NCBI GenBank assembly: GCA_963842235.1
Contig: CAWJFT010000001.1
Location: forward strand, 1,612,001-1,676,000
Source of the DNA: JACDAN01 sp963842235
GTDB lineage: Bacteria; Actinomycetota; Thermoleophilia; Gaiellales; Gaiellaceae
Reading direction: 5' to 3'
Length of the DNA: 64,000 nucleotides
How positions within the stretch are numbered: position 1 is the first letter of the stretch; each line of letters opens with the position of its first letter. This document shows positions 50,365 to 59,574 of this stretch, piece after piece. Below the pieces are notes generated by a model that ran no database searches, was not told where the DNA came from, and worked only from the letters and a program-made list of their open reading frames with translations. The translations under genes were made by a program, and so were the position numbers.

Positions 50365-52539
50365 ATGGCCAGGTCCGCCGAGGGAGCGGGCCCGCGCGCG
50401 AAGGACCGCGTCGAGCCGAGACGGCTTGCGGAGGAGCAGGCGTCGTTACGGCGGGTTGCGACCCTCGTAGCGAGCGGCGCGTCACCGACAAAAGTGTTCG
50501 CGGCTGTCGCTCAGGAGGTCGCTCATACCCTGCACCTCCCGAATGCCGCGGTCAGTCGCTATGACGACGAGGGCGCGACGATGACGATCCTTGCCGTCTG
50601 GGACGACCATCCGCACCGCTTCCAGCCGGGTACACGCTGGCCGCTCGACGGCCCGTCGATGGCCGCAAAGGTTCTCCACACGGGTCTTCCGGCGCGGGTC
50701 GAGGATTACGCGGAGCTTCCGAGCTCGCTCGCCGCCGAAGCCCGTGAGTCCCGGCTCAACAGGGTTGCGGGCGCCCCGATCATCGTCGACGGCCGGGTCT
50801 GGGGGGTCATCTCGACGTCGTCGCCGGAGGCGCCGCTCCCCGACCATGTCGAAGATCGTCTCGCGGAGTTCACCGAGCTCGTGGCGACCGCAATCGCGAA
50901 CAGCGAGGCACACCAAGAGCTCACACGCCTCGCGGAAGAACAGGCGGCGCTGCGACGGGTGGCGACGCTGGTCGCGGCGGGGGCGCCGCCGGCCGAGGTG
51001 TTCGAAGCGGTGAGCGCGGAGGTCGCTCAGCTCGTCGACGCCGAAGCCGCTGCTCTCACGCGCTACGAGACCGACGGCATGGTCACCGCGGTCGGTGGCT
51101 GGACCAGCACCGGCTACGCCTACGTCGGGAGGCGATTCGAACTCGAGGGCACGGTCTCCGGTTTGATCTTCGAGACGCACCGACCTGGGCGGATCGAGAG
51201 CTACGCCGACGCCCCCGGCACGGCCCCCGCCGCCGCCCGCGAGATGGGCTGGCGCTCGTCGGTTGGCGCGCCGATCACCGTGGAGGGCCGCCTCTGGGGC
51301 GTGTTGGCCGTCGTCTCGACGTCCGACCGGCAACTGCCCGCCGACACGGAACGCCGGCTGGCGAAGTTCACGGAGCTCGTGGCAACGGCAATCGCGAATA
51401 CCGAGAGCCGGGAGGCGCTCACCCGGCTCGTTGACGAACAGGCGGCCTTACGGCGCGTGGCGACCCTCGTGGCCCGCGGGGCGTCCCCGGCGGAGGTGTT
51501 CGAAGCGGTGAGCGCCGCAGTCGGTCGCCTGGTACCCGCCGACGCGGCAGCGCTCGTTCGCTACGAGACGGACGGCACGGTGGAGACGGTCGGCAGTTGG
51601 AGCAGATCCGAGGGCGCCGTCCCGGTTGGAAGCCGCAGCCCCCTCAGCAGAGCACTCCTCAGTCGGCTGATTCTCGAGACGCGCCGGCCGGCCCGAATAG
51701 ACAGCTTTGAGGAGGCGGGCGCTGAGAGGCCCCGCGAGGTGGGTTGGCGTTCGGGGGTGGGGGCGCCGGTCATCGTCGAGGGCCGCCTCTGGGGTGTCAT
51801 GGGTGTCGGCTCGAAGACCGACCAGCCTCTGCCGCCTGGCACCGAGGAGCGCTTGCTGGAGTTCACGCAATTGCTCGCGACCGCGATCGCCAATGCCGAG
51901 GGCCGCGCCGAGCTCGACGCCTCGCGCGCGCGGATCGTTGCCACCGCCGATGCGACGCGGCGACGGATCGAGCGCGACCTGCACGACGGAGCGCAGCAGC
52001 AGCTCGTCTCGCTCGCACTCGAGCTGCGCGCAGTGCAGGCTGCCGCCCCGCCCGAGCTAAGCGAGCATCGGTCGGAGCTGTCCCATGTCGCCGAAGGGCT
52101 CACGAACGTGCTCGATGGGCTGCGAGAGATCGCGCTCGGGATCCATCCGGCAGTCCTGGCCGAGGGCGGGCTCGGGCCGGCGTTGAAGACGCTTGCACAC
52201 CGCTCACCGATCCCGGTCGAGCTCGACGTGCGCGTCGAGGGACGACTGCCGGAGCCCGTGGAGGTGGCGGCCTACTACGTGGTCTCGGAGGCGTTGACCA
52301 ACACAGCCAAGTACGCGGAGGCGTCGATCGTGCACGTCTCCGTGGACGCGCGAAACGGCGTCCTCAACGTGGCTGTCCGGGACGACGGCCTGGGAGGCGC
52401 CGATCCCAACCGCGGTTCCGGACTTCTCGGCCTCAAGGACCGCGCGGAGGCAATCGGCGGCACGATCTCTCTCCAAAGCCCACACGCGAAAGGGACGACG
52501 CTGATCGCCGAACTACCGCTCCACGTCGGGGGACGGTAA
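50365..52539 (+). CDS. Histidine kinase with three tandem GAF domains
   Basis: A 724-residue soluble kinase from the ATG at 50365 (ATG 50347 also possible). Three GAF units of about 165 residues begin with LRRVATLVASGASPTKVFAA, LRRVATLVAAGAPPAEVFEA and LRRVATLVARGASPAEVFEA, and contain GAPIIVDGRVWGVI-type strands. HisKA_3 follows: RRRIERDLHDGAQQQLVSLA (phospho-His), then the ATPase SEALTNTAKYAEA and DDGLGGADPNRGSGLLGLKD. No membrane segment; GAF domains sense small molecules such as oxygen or cyclic nucleotides. The GAF repeats are alike enough to suggest recent internal duplication. Confidence 0.94.
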   Translation: MARSAEGAGPRAKDRVEPRRLAEEQASLRRVATLVASGASPTKVFAAVAQEVAHTLHLPNAAVSRYDDEGATMTILAVWDDHPHRFQPGTRWPLDGPSMAAKVLHTGLPARVEDYAELPSSLAAEARESRLNRVAGAPIIVDGRVWGVISTSSPEAPLPDHVEDRLAEFTELVATAIANSEAHQELTRLAEEQAALRRVATLVAAGAPPAEVFEAVSAEVAQLVDAEAAALTRYETDGMVTAVGGWTSTGYAYVGRRFELEGTVSGLIFETHRPGRIESYADAPGTAPAAAREMGWRSSVGAPITVEGRLWGVLAVVSTSDRQLPADTERRLAKFTELVATAIANTESREALTRLVDEQAALRRVATLVARGASPAEVFEAVSAAVGRLVPADAAALVRYETDGTVETVGSWSRSEGAVPVGSRSPLSRALLSRLILETRRPARIDSFEEAGAERPREVGWRSGVGAPVIVEGRLWGVMGVGSKTDQPLPPGTEERLLEFTQLLATAIANAEGRAELDASRARIVATADATRRRIERDLHDGAQQQLVSLALELRAVQAAAPPELSEHRSELSHVAEGLTNVLDGLREIALGIHPAVLAEGGLGPALKTLAHRSPIPVELDVRVEGRLPEPVEVAAYYVVSEALTNTAKYAEASIVHVSVDARNGVLNVAVRDDGLGGADPNRGSGLLGLKDRAEAIGGTISLQSPHAKGTTLIAELPLHVGGR

Positions 52540-52554
52540 GACAGCTCGCAGCCG

Positions 52555-53961
52555 CTACGGCGCGATGTTGTGGTTCATTCGGAAGAGGTTGCGCGGGTCG
52601 TAGGCCTGCTTGACGCGCGCCAGCCGGTCATAACGCTCGTCGCCGTAGACCGTGCGCACCGCAGTGGGCGTCGACGCCTCGTCTGCGGACAGGAAGTTCG
52701 GCATCTTGCGATCGGCCGACCAGGGCTCGAGGCTCCCAGTCAGCAGCTCCAGATATCCCCGCATGATGTCTTCCTGATCAGGCCCGCCCACGCCGAAGCC
52801 AAACAGGACGAACGGGAGGCCGCGAGTGGGCACGGCGTTGGGCATGGCCGGCTCCCGGTCCATCGCGCCGCCCAGCGCCCGCAGTTCGACGCTGATCAAC
52901 GGGCAGTCGGAATCCGGGCCGGTGAGCCTGACGAACTCGTCGACGGCCTCTCGGGGAAGGTCGGAAAGCATCATCCCCCGGTCCCAGTAAGGGGTCGGCT
53001 CGGGCGGGTCCATGTAGACCGCCCCGATCGACGTGTACGGCATCTCGGCCACGGTGTCAAAGATCGACGGCGCGATCGCACGCATGGGTGCGAGCAGTGC
53101 CTCGCCCTCGGCGGCGGAGCCCAGGTGCGTGAACCGCAGATGCAGCACAGAGGCGCCCTGCAGCCGTGGCGGCAGCTCGGGCAGCGGAGGCAGCCGCTGC
53201 ACCGCGACCGCGGTCGTTGCCTCCTCTGGAAGGGTCTCCAGCCAATCCCGCCAGGCGCGAATCACGTCGGGTACGTGCTCGATGGCAAACCACACCCCGC
53301 CGCCGTAGATCCTGCTCTGGGGGAAGAGCTCGCAGACCATCTCGGTCACGACACCGAAGTTGCCCTTGCCGCCGCGCAGCGCCCAATAGAGCTCGGCATC
53401 GCTCTCGGCAGTTACGTGGTGAAGCGAGCCGTCGGCAGTGACAAGGTCGAGCGCACGAATGTGATCGGCGGCGTAGCCCTCGGCACGGCTGAACGCCACG
53501 CTCTGGCCACCCCCGAGGCTGTAGCCGACTGCACCAACGCCGGGGCTCGAGCCGTTCATCGGTGCGAGGCCGAACTCGGACGCTTCGTCGATCACCTGCC
53601 CCCAGAGGGTGCCGGCCTCGACCCGCGCGGTCCGACTTTCCGGATCGACCCTCACCCCGTTCATACGTCGGGTGCTGATCAAGACGGCGCCGTGCGCAGG
53701 ACGAGCGACCTGATGCCCGGTGGCCTTGACCGCGACGGGCAACTCCTGCTGTTCCGCGAACCGGACCGCTGACTGCACATCCGTCACGTTCGTGACGCCG
53801 ACCGCCACAGCCGGCTCCAGCACGAGATTGAGGTTGTAGATCGCGCACTCGGCGCCATATTCGTCATCACCGGGCAGGAGGACAGGGCCGGCTACCTCGT
53901 CCGCCAGATCTGCGGCCACGTCGCGCGAGACAGATGCAACATCCATCCTTGACGTACTCAC
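52555..53961 (-). CDS. FAD-linked oxidase, berberine-bridge-enzyme-like
   Basis: A 468-residue flavoprotein from the GTG at 53959-53961 (AAAGGAG upstream). PAVAVGVTNVTDVQSAVRFA and VAVKATGHQVARPAHGAVL hold the presumed FAD-linked His in TGHQ; GTLWGQVIDEASEFGLAPMNG and VGYSLGGGQSVAFSRAEGY are PCMH blocks; the second covalent Cys of plant BBE enzymes is absent (SPGVGAVG), so FAD is probably bound once. RVKQAYDPRNLFRMNHNI is the C-terminal BBE motif. Substrates in this family are sugars, alkaloids and aryl alcohols; here unknown. Confidence 0.92.
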   Translation of the reverse strand: MSTSRMDVASVSRDVAADLADEVAGPVLLPGDDEYGAECAIYNLNLVLEPAVAVGVTNVTDVQSAVRFAEQQELPVAVKATGHQVARPAHGAVLISTRRMNGVRVDPESRTARVEAGTLWGQVIDEASEFGLAPMNGSSPGVGAVGYSLGGGQSVAFSRAEGYAADHIRALDLVTADGSLHHVTAESDAELYWALRGGKGNFGVVTEMVCELFPQSRIYGGGVWFAIEHVPDVIRAWRDWLETLPEEATTAVAVQRLPPLPELPPRLQGASVLHLRFTHLGSAAEGEALLAPMRAIAPSIFDTVAEMPYTSIGAVYMDPPEPTPYWDRGMMLSDLPREAVDEFVRLTGPDSDCPLISVELRALGGAMDREPAMPNAVPTRGLPFVLFGFGVGGPDQEDIMRGYLELLTGSLEPWSADRKMPNFLSADEASTPTAVRTVYGDERYDRLARVKQAYDPRNLFRMNHNIAP

Positions 53962-54133
53962 CGACTAAAGCTCCTTTCGCCGAATGCGAGCGGGCCCCAC
54001 GGTGGCGCCAGAGCCGGCTCGTGTCTTCACGGCCAACCCCCAACCTCGCTACCCGTCAGCCGTAGTTCCAGCTTCGGGTCGGTGGGAGGCGCGGATGGAC
54101 GTTGGCCGTGCAGACATGGAGCGACGGCGCCGC

Positions 54134-54180
54134 CATCGTCTCTGCACGAGTCGACCCACGAAGGGAGTGTAGAGACGATG
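54134..54180 (+). promoter_or_regulatory. Hairpin enclosing the start codon of the secreted-protein gene
   Basis: CATCGTCTCTGCAC (54134-54147) pairs with GTGTAGAGACGATG (54167-54180) over 14 positions, with one G-U. The right arm ends in the ATG start (54178-54180), and the 19-nt loop holds the AAGGGAG ribosome-binding site (54161-54167). Such a layout could hide the start codon until the stem melts or is bound. Confidence 0.6.
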
Positions 54181-54687
54181 TCATTCAAAGAGCACACGAT
54201 GCCGACCAACGGTCCGGTTGCGATCCGTAGGGCGCATGTCGCGACGGTCGCAGCCCTTGCGAGCCTGGCCCTGCTCGCCTTCATCCTGTTCCATGCCCCC
54301 ACGAGCAGCGCGGCGCAGGCAAACGGACCGGTCGTCTCGACGGCGACGAGCAGCCTCGGACGGATCCTCGTGAACTCGCGCGGCCACACGCTCTACCTGT
54401 TCGGGAAGGACAGAAAGGGCAAGAGCGCCTGCGCCGGCCAGTGCGCGACCTTCTGGCCGCCCCTGATTGCGGCTGGTAAGCCGCGCGCGGTGGGAGGTGC
54501 CAAGGCGTCTCTGCTCGGGAGGATCAAGCGAGCAGACGGACGGATGCAGGTGACCTACAATCACCATCCGCTCTACACGTTTGCCAAGGACGCCAAGAAG
54601 GGTCAGACGAAGGGTGAAGGGCTGTACGCGTTCGGCGCCCAGTGGTATGCGAGTTCGCCGGCAGGCACCGCGGTCAAGAAATACTGA
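54178..54687 (+). CDS. COG4315-type secreted protein
   Basis: A 169-residue protein from the ATG at 54178. The leader VATVAALASLALLAFILFHA is a signal or anchor without a lipobox Cys. SSLGRILVNSRGHTLYLFGKDRKGKSACAGQCATFWPPLIAAGKP is the COG4315 repeat (YLFGKD, Cys pair), and MQVTYNHHPLYTFAKDAKKGQTKGEG the second copy. It is a paralogue of 48609-49133. A hairpin covers its start codon and a strong terminator follows. Confidence 0.88.
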   Translation: MSFKEHTMPTNGPVAIRRAHVATVAALASLALLAFILFHAPTSSAAQANGPVVSTATSSLGRILVNSRGHTLYLFGKDRKGKSACAGQCATFWPPLIAAGKPRAVGGAKASLLGRIKRADGRMQVTYNHHPLYTFAKDAKKGQTKGEGLYAFGAQWYASSPAGTAVKKY

Positions 54688-54694
54688 CGCCCAC

Positions 54695-54724
54695 GGAGAA
54701 GGCCGCGTCATCGCGGCCTTCTCC
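54695..54724 (+). terminator. Rho-independent terminator
   Basis: GGAGAAGGCCGCG (54695-54707) and CGCGGCCTTCTCC (54712-54724) form a perfect 13-bp stem with loop TCAT, followed by CTACTTTTG. It ends the COG4315-type gene and separates it from the quinone-reductase gene. Confidence 0.9.
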
Positions 54725-54749
54725 CTACTTTTGTGAAATATCCGCTCTG

Positions 54750-55761
54750 ATGAAGGCGGTCGTCTATTCCGAGCACGGGGAACCAGAGGTCCTTCGCTTG
54801 GTCGAGCGCACCCTGCCCGAGCCGGGACCGGGTGAAGTGCGGGTCGCCGTCCGGGTCTCGGGCGTCAATCCCACGGATTGGAAGGCACGCAGTAGCGGCG
54901 GCAGGCTTCCATTTTCGGAGATCGTGCCGAATCAGGACGGGGCCGGAACGGTCGATGCGGTCGGCGACGGTGTCGACCCTTCGCGGGTCGGCGAGCGCGT
55001 CTGGCTGTGGGAGGCAACTTGGCAGCGGGCGGACGGGACAGCCCAGGAGTACGTCGTTCATGCCCGAGCGCCAAGTGGTGCGACTGGATGATCGTGTGTC
55101 GTTCGATGTTGGCGCGAGCCTCGGAATCCCCGCGCTGACGGCACACCGCTGTCTGACCGTGTCCGAGCTCGGGCCGCGACGCCTCGAGCCGGAGGTGCTC
55201 GCCGCAAAAACGGTCCTGGTCGCGGGCGGGGCCGGCGCCGTCGGCCATGCCGCGATCCAGCTCGCGCGCTGGGCGGGGGCGCGCGTAATCAGCACCGTCA
55301 GCAGCGACGAAAAGGCGAAGCTCGCGCGGGCCGGCGGGGCCGACGAAGTCGTCAACTACCGCAGCCGTGGGGCCGTCGAGGACGTCCAACGACTCGCTCC
55401 AGACGGCGTGGACATCATCGTCGAGGTCGCACCGGGCCCGAACGCCGCTTTCGATCGCGCAGTGCTGGGCCCAAACGGCACCGTCGCCGTCTACTCCACC
55501 CAGGGCGGCGACGAGCTCGAGATGCCGTTCGCGCTGCTGTTCCACAACGTGCGATATCAGTTCGTGCTCGTCTACACGGTTCCGACCGCGGCCAAGGATG
55601 AGGCGGTGGCTGACGTCTCCACGGCAGCCACGGACGGAGCCCTGCCGGTCGGAGACGACGCTGGACTACCGCTACACCGCTTCCCGCTCGAGCAAACCGC
55701 CGCTGCGCATGCCGCGGTCGAAGGCGGCGCCGTCGGCAAGGTGCTCATCGACGTCTCCTGA
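54750..55761 (+). CDS. NADPH:quinone reductase-like MDR dehydrogenase, frameshift near 55054-55062
   Basis: From the ATG at 54750: MKAVVYSEHGEPEVLRLVER, VRVSGVNPTDWKARS and PNQDGAGTVDAVGDGVD are in the first frame, to AQEYVV; the second frame resumes with MPERQVVRLDDRVSFDVGAS and carries TVLVAGGAGAVGHAAIQLAR (NADPH binding), and ends QTAAAHAAVEGGAVGKVLID. One extra base joins them (1012 bp in total). No zinc ligands, so it is of the QOR (quinone oxidoreductase) type. Either an assembly error or a recent loss. Confidence 0.8.
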
Positions 55762-55774
55762 ACGTGGCCCGACT

Positions 55775-55796
55775 GCCGGAAGCTCGCTCTTCCGGC
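55775..55796 (+). terminator. Hairpin after the quinone-reductase gene
   Basis: GCCGGAAG (55775-55782) and CTTCCGGC (55789-55796) form an 8-bp stem with a 6-base loop, 14 bp after the stop codon. No U-tract follows. Confidence 0.5.
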
Positions 55797-55924
55797 TAGC
55801 CGGAATCGCGGTTTCGCGTTGGCGCCAATGCCGGAGCAACCTTGGAACGCGATGCTGTCCTCTCGGTGCTCTTCGATCGGATCGACGACCCGCGTGTCCG
55901 GCCCGGCTGTCTCAAGCTCTGAGA

Positions 55925-56878
55925 ATGGCTATCGAGACTTTGATCACTACTCCCTTCGGCGCCGAGTCCACCGCAGCTGAAGTCCTCGCCGGCATCGATC
56001 TGACCGGCAAGCGCGCGATCGTGACCGGCAGCTCATCGGGCATCGGCATCGAGACCGCACGCGCGCTCGCCGCTGCCGGTGCGGAGGTCACCCTCGCTGT
56101 CCGAAACACCGAGGCGGGGGCAAAGGTTGCCGCAGACATCACCGCCACGACCGGCAACGCGGAGGTCCGGGTCGCGGCGCTGGACCTTTCCGTCCCCCGC
56201 TCCGTCTCTGCGTTCGTCGCCCGCTGGAACGAGCCGCTCGACGTGCTCATCAACAACGCCGGCGTGATGGCGCTCCCGGGTCTGAGCCTGACGCTCCAAC
56301 GATGGGAGCTGCACTTCGCGACGAACCACCTCGGACACTTCGCTCTCGCCTTCGGCTTGCACGACTCGCTCGCCGCGGCCTCCGCCGGGGCGCGCATGGT
56401 CTCGGTCAGCTCACGCGGTCACCTTCGCTCGCCGGTGGTCTTCGAGGACATCAACTTTGCTTCCCGCCCGTACGACCCCCTGGTCGCCTACGGGCAGTCC
56501 AAGACGGCGAACGTGCTCTTCGCTGTCGAAGCTGCCCGTCGCTGGGCCGAAGAGTCGATCACCGTCAACGCCGTCCATCCGGGCGCGGTCGAGACGACGA
56601 ACCTGTCGCGCTACCTCGACCCCGAGGAGCTCGAACAGGCAAAAGCATCCGGCATGTACCACTACAAGACAGCCGAGCAAGGCGCCGCGACGAGCGTTCT
56701 TGTCGCAACCTCGCCGCTGCTCGAAGGCATCGGAGGCCGTTACTTCCAGGACTGCAACGAGGCCCCCGTCGTCGATGCGGCCTCCGCAGAGAGCTCCGGC
56801 TACGGCGTCGCGTCCTACGCGGTCGATCCGAGAAACGCAGAGCGCCTGTGGGAGCTGTCGCAGGCCACCCTGTCATAG
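55925..56878 (+). CDS. SDR-family oxidoreductase (retinol-dehydrogenase-like)
   Basis: A 317-residue SDR from the ATG at 55925. AIVTGSSSGIGIETARALAA is the cofactor loop, LDVLINNAGVM the NNAG motif, MVSVSSRGHL the catalytic Ser, YGQSKTANVLFAVEAARR the YxxxK pair, and NAVHPGAVETTNLSRY follows. Length and the long C-terminal tail fit the retinol-dehydrogenase/WWOX-like actinobacterial branch. No operon partner is evident. Confidence 0.9.
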   Translation: MAIETLITTPFGAESTAAEVLAGIDLTGKRAIVTGSSSGIGIETARALAAAGAEVTLAVRNTEAGAKVAADITATTGNAEVRVAALDLSVPRSVSAFVARWNEPLDVLINNAGVMALPGLSLTLQRWELHFATNHLGHFALAFGLHDSLAAASAGARMVSVSSRGHLRSPVVFEDINFASRPYDPLVAYGQSKTANVLFAVEAARRWAEESITVNAVHPGAVETTNLSRYLDPEELEQAKASGMYHYKTAEQGAATSVLVATSPLLEGIGGRYFQDCNEAPVVDAASAESSGYGVASYAVDPRNAERLWELSQATLS

Positions 56879-56933
56879 GCAGAGGCGCCTTACGCGTTCA
56901 CGTTCGGCTAGATATAGGCGGACGTCTTTTCTC

Positions 56934-57146
56934 ATGGATGAACTGGTCGTCGTCGAAGTCGTAGCCACAGAGCCTGAAGCCGAGCTTCTTTGCTCCTTGC
57001 TGCGGAGTGAAGGCGTCAGATGCATGCATCGCGTGTCGAATTACGGCGCTGGGGCAGCTGACGGCATGGCGGTGGGCGGTCCTCAGGAGGTCATCGTCCG
57101 CTCGGAGGACCTAGCGTCTGCTCGCGAGGTCCTGCGGAAGCGGTGA
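56934..57146 (+). CDS. DUF2007-type putative signal-transducing protein
   Basis: A 70-residue protein from the ATG at 56934. VVVEVVATEPEAELLCSLLRSEGVRC and QEVIVRSEDLASAREVL match the DUF2007 (DsrE-like/UPF) pattern of a small single-domain alpha/beta protein. Function unknown. No ribosome-binding site stands out. Confidence 0.8.
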   Translation: MDELVVVEVVATEPEAELLCSLLRSEGVRCMHRVSNYGAGAADGMAVGGPQEVIVRSEDLASAREVLRKR

Positions 57147-57219
57147 CTGCTCAGGTCGAAGCCTCGGAGGCGCTTAGCGCCTTGCATCCGCAACCGGGGC
57201 GACGCACACTTTGTCTCTG

Positions 57220-57387
57220 GTGCCCGCACTTCTCATAGGCCTGGCGTTGGGAGTGCTGTTCGCGCTGCCCTGGATCGCAGCGGTGGTGTGGGCCAGCTCG
57301 CGAGCCGGCTGGAGAGTCCTGTGGTCGGAGAATGGAGAGGAGTTTCCGACGCAGGCCGCTAGCCTCCGCAGCTTCGGCCGTCGCTGA
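57220..57387 (+). CDS. Candidate small membrane protein
   Basis: A 55-residue open frame from the GTG at 57220 (in-frame TTG at 57211). LLIGLALGVLFALPWIAAVV is one good hydrophobic helix followed by a charged tail. It is the only convincing coding signal in the otherwise empty 57147-57576 stretch; codon use fits the neighbours but there is no homology I recognise. Confidence 0.35.
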   Translation: MPALLIGLALGVLFALPWIAAVVWASSRAGWRVLWSENGEEFPTQAASLRSFGRR

Positions 57388-57576
57388 ATCCCCGGGCGGC
57401 CGGAGAGCGACCTTCGGCTGCGCGCGCTCGGCGTTTTCCGAGGCAACGTCGGTGCTCCGCGGCTCACGTGAGGTTCGCTCTTCGGTAGCACCGACTTCAA
57501 TCAACGCTTCACGCGTCGCAGGTATCGGCGAGGCGCTACTGCGGAAGTGCAGGCAGCTGCACGTACGCCTGTCGAA

Positions 57577-59574
57577 CTACGGTGACTCGATCCTGAGTTC
57601 GCGGTCGTAGGCGACGAAGCGCTGTCGCATGAAGTGAGCCGCCGCGGTCATGCGCAGCTCGCTCGGAAGCGCAGACCTGCGGTCGAAGGTGCCGGTGTAC
57701 CAAGCAGGCACGGTCGGGTCCAGCCAGGACAACATGACTCGGCCGCCCCAATCGCGGATGACGCGGACCTGAGATATGCGAGTTCCCCAAGGCGGGAACG
57801 GTTGGACGAGCGGCGTCGTTTCGGAGCGCTGCCAAGGGGCTCCGTGGGTCGGCCGATCCCAGCGGCTCCGGCCGATCACGATCGCCTCCGCGCCGCCGCG
57901 GATCTCGTATTTCAGACGGTCGGGCGCCGCGACCCGCCAGGTGGTCTGAATCGCATTGCCCGGCCGCGAGGCAAGCTGCTCGACGTAGACCGCCGAGCTG
58001 AGCGCACGGAACCTGCGGGTGGCTTGCCGGAGGAACGCCGTGCCAGACCGTGGCGGCCATGACCCCAGAACCGGGAACACGACCGAGCGGCTTGGACCGG
58101 CGCCGGCGAGGTCGACGCGGAAGAGCCTCGGCTGGGGTGCGACGAACGAGGCCGAATAGCAGCCGTGCCCACAGCTGCGGGCGGTTGCCGATTGACGGCG
58201 GGCGGCGTTCGTCGCAACCAAGCGGACGTCCAGCCCATCAACGCCTCGACCCGATTGGCCGACGACCGTCGCTACGAGACGGAGGACACGCCCGGGACGG
58301 ACCGCGAGCGCCACTGCAAGCTCGCGTGACTGCCCCGCGTAGGTCACCGAGCCTGCGGTCGGCAGCGCCGCTGGAGCGACCTCCCGGGAAACGACCTGCT
58401 GTGGCTGGGCGCCGACGTCTCTCCCAGGCCGCAGGCCGGTGAGCACTGAGACGACGCCGATCACGACCGCGAGGACGGCGAGCTCGGCCGAGACGCTGCG
58501 AAGGAGACGAATCCCCGAGCCGATGCGTCTCCGGCTCAGCCAGGCCAGCACGATCAGACAGCCGAGGAGCACGCTTTTGATCAGGATCGTCCGTCCGTAG
58601 CCGGTCGACCACAGCTGCGAGACCCCTGTTAGTTCGACCAGCGCTCGCGCCAAACCGGAAAGCGCAAGCAGCAGGACCGCCGGAAGGGCGAGCCTGGAAA
58701 AGCGGCGAACGGCTCCACGGTCCTCGCCGGCCCGCAAGATCGCGGCGAGTTGCAGCAAGCCGCCGATCCAGAAGGCGGCGGACGCGACGTGGACGAGGTC
58801 GGCGGCCACCGACAGCGGTCGGTCGCTCGCCGCCCGGGCCGCATGGCCGGCAAGGGTGGGCGCGGCGAGGAGGACGAGGGACGAGCCTGTCGCGACATGC
58901 TGGAGGCGCTGACGCATGCTCGAGAAGGCCGCCGCCAGCATCCCCCCTGCCGCAACCACCGCTGCGGCGCCGACGACATGCCCGAACCGGGTTGCTTCGG
59001 CGTCCGTCGTGAGCAGCAGCCACCACGCGCCGAGGACGACTGCACCCAGCGCGACGGTGACGGTGGCGGCCGCCTGGCGTGCGGCTGCCCGCGACACGAG
59101 CAGCCGAAAGAGCGCGATTCCGCCCGCAACGAGGATGCCCCCTAGGAAGAGCCAACGGGCGAACACGTTCTCTGTCGAGGGACGCTCGCTGTTGGCGGTC
59201 AGCGTGGACCGAGGCAGGCCCGCGCCGGACCCTGCGGGCCCGACCCTGAACGCGAGCACGCCGGACTCTGCATGGCCGTCGTCGGAGACGATCCCCCAGC
59301 GCACGCTGTAGTCGCCGTCGCCGAGCGTGCGCAGCGGGAGTACGAGCTCGTGCCCCCCTCGGTCGACTCGCGGCCTGCCGGCAAGGACGGACCTACGGTC
59401 TGCCCCGACGACGGCGTTTCCCGATCCGACCGTCACCGGATCGTCGAAGCGGACTCGCACGACCGTCGGGGAGGAGCTCACGACGGCGCCGTCCTGCGGC
59501 GAGCTGGACACGAGCTTGGCATGCGCGAAGGCCGGCGTCGCCCAGCACGCGGTTGCTACGACCGCAGCAAGCAA
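57577..59574 (-). CDS. CopC-CopD fusion copper-resistance protein with extra C-terminal domain
   Basis: A 665-residue protein (start TTG at 59572-59574). The signal and CopC domain lie at 1-115: CWATPAFAHAKLVSSSPQDGA, with the His of FAHAKL as the copper ligand, and WGIVSDDGHAESGVLAFRVG. Eight or so helices of CopD follow (about 138-400), with conserved LVHVASAAFWIGGLLQLAAI and GYGRTILIKSVLLGCLIVLAW. From about 430 an extracytoplasmic domain and an outer-membrane-lipoprotein-like part (AIQTTWRVAAPDRLKYEI, MLSWLDPTVPAWYTGTFDRR) end the protein. It imports or handles periplasmic copper. Confidence 0.88.
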   Translation of the reverse strand: MLAAVVATACWATPAFAHAKLVSSSPQDGAVVSSSPTVVRVRFDDPVTVGSGNAVVGADRRSVLAGRPRVDRGGHELVLPLRTLGDGDYSVRWGIVSDDGHAESGVLAFRVGPAGSGAGLPRSTLTANSERPSTENVFARWLFLGGILVAGGIALFRLLVSRAAARQAAATVTVALGAVVLGAWWLLLTTDAEATRFGHVVGAAAVVAAGGMLAAAFSSMRQRLQHVATGSSLVLLAAPTLAGHAARAASDRPLSVAADLVHVASAAFWIGGLLQLAAILRAGEDRGAVRRFSRLALPAVLLLALSGLARALVELTGVSQLWSTGYGRTILIKSVLLGCLIVLAWLSRRRIGSGIRLLRSVSAELAVLAVVIGVVSVLTGLRPGRDVGAQPQQVVSREVAPAALPTAGSVTYAGQSRELAVALAVRPGRVLRLVATVVGQSGRGVDGLDVRLVATNAARRQSATARSCGHGCYSASFVAPQPRLFRVDLAGAGPSRSVVFPVLGSWPPRSGTAFLRQATRRFRALSSAVYVEQLASRPGNAIQTTWRVAAPDRLKYEIRGGAEAIVIGRSRWDRPTHGAPWQRSETTPLVQPFPPWGTRISQVRVIRDWGGRVMLSWLDPTVPAWYTGTFDRRSALPSELRMTAAAHFMRQRFVAYDRELRIESP

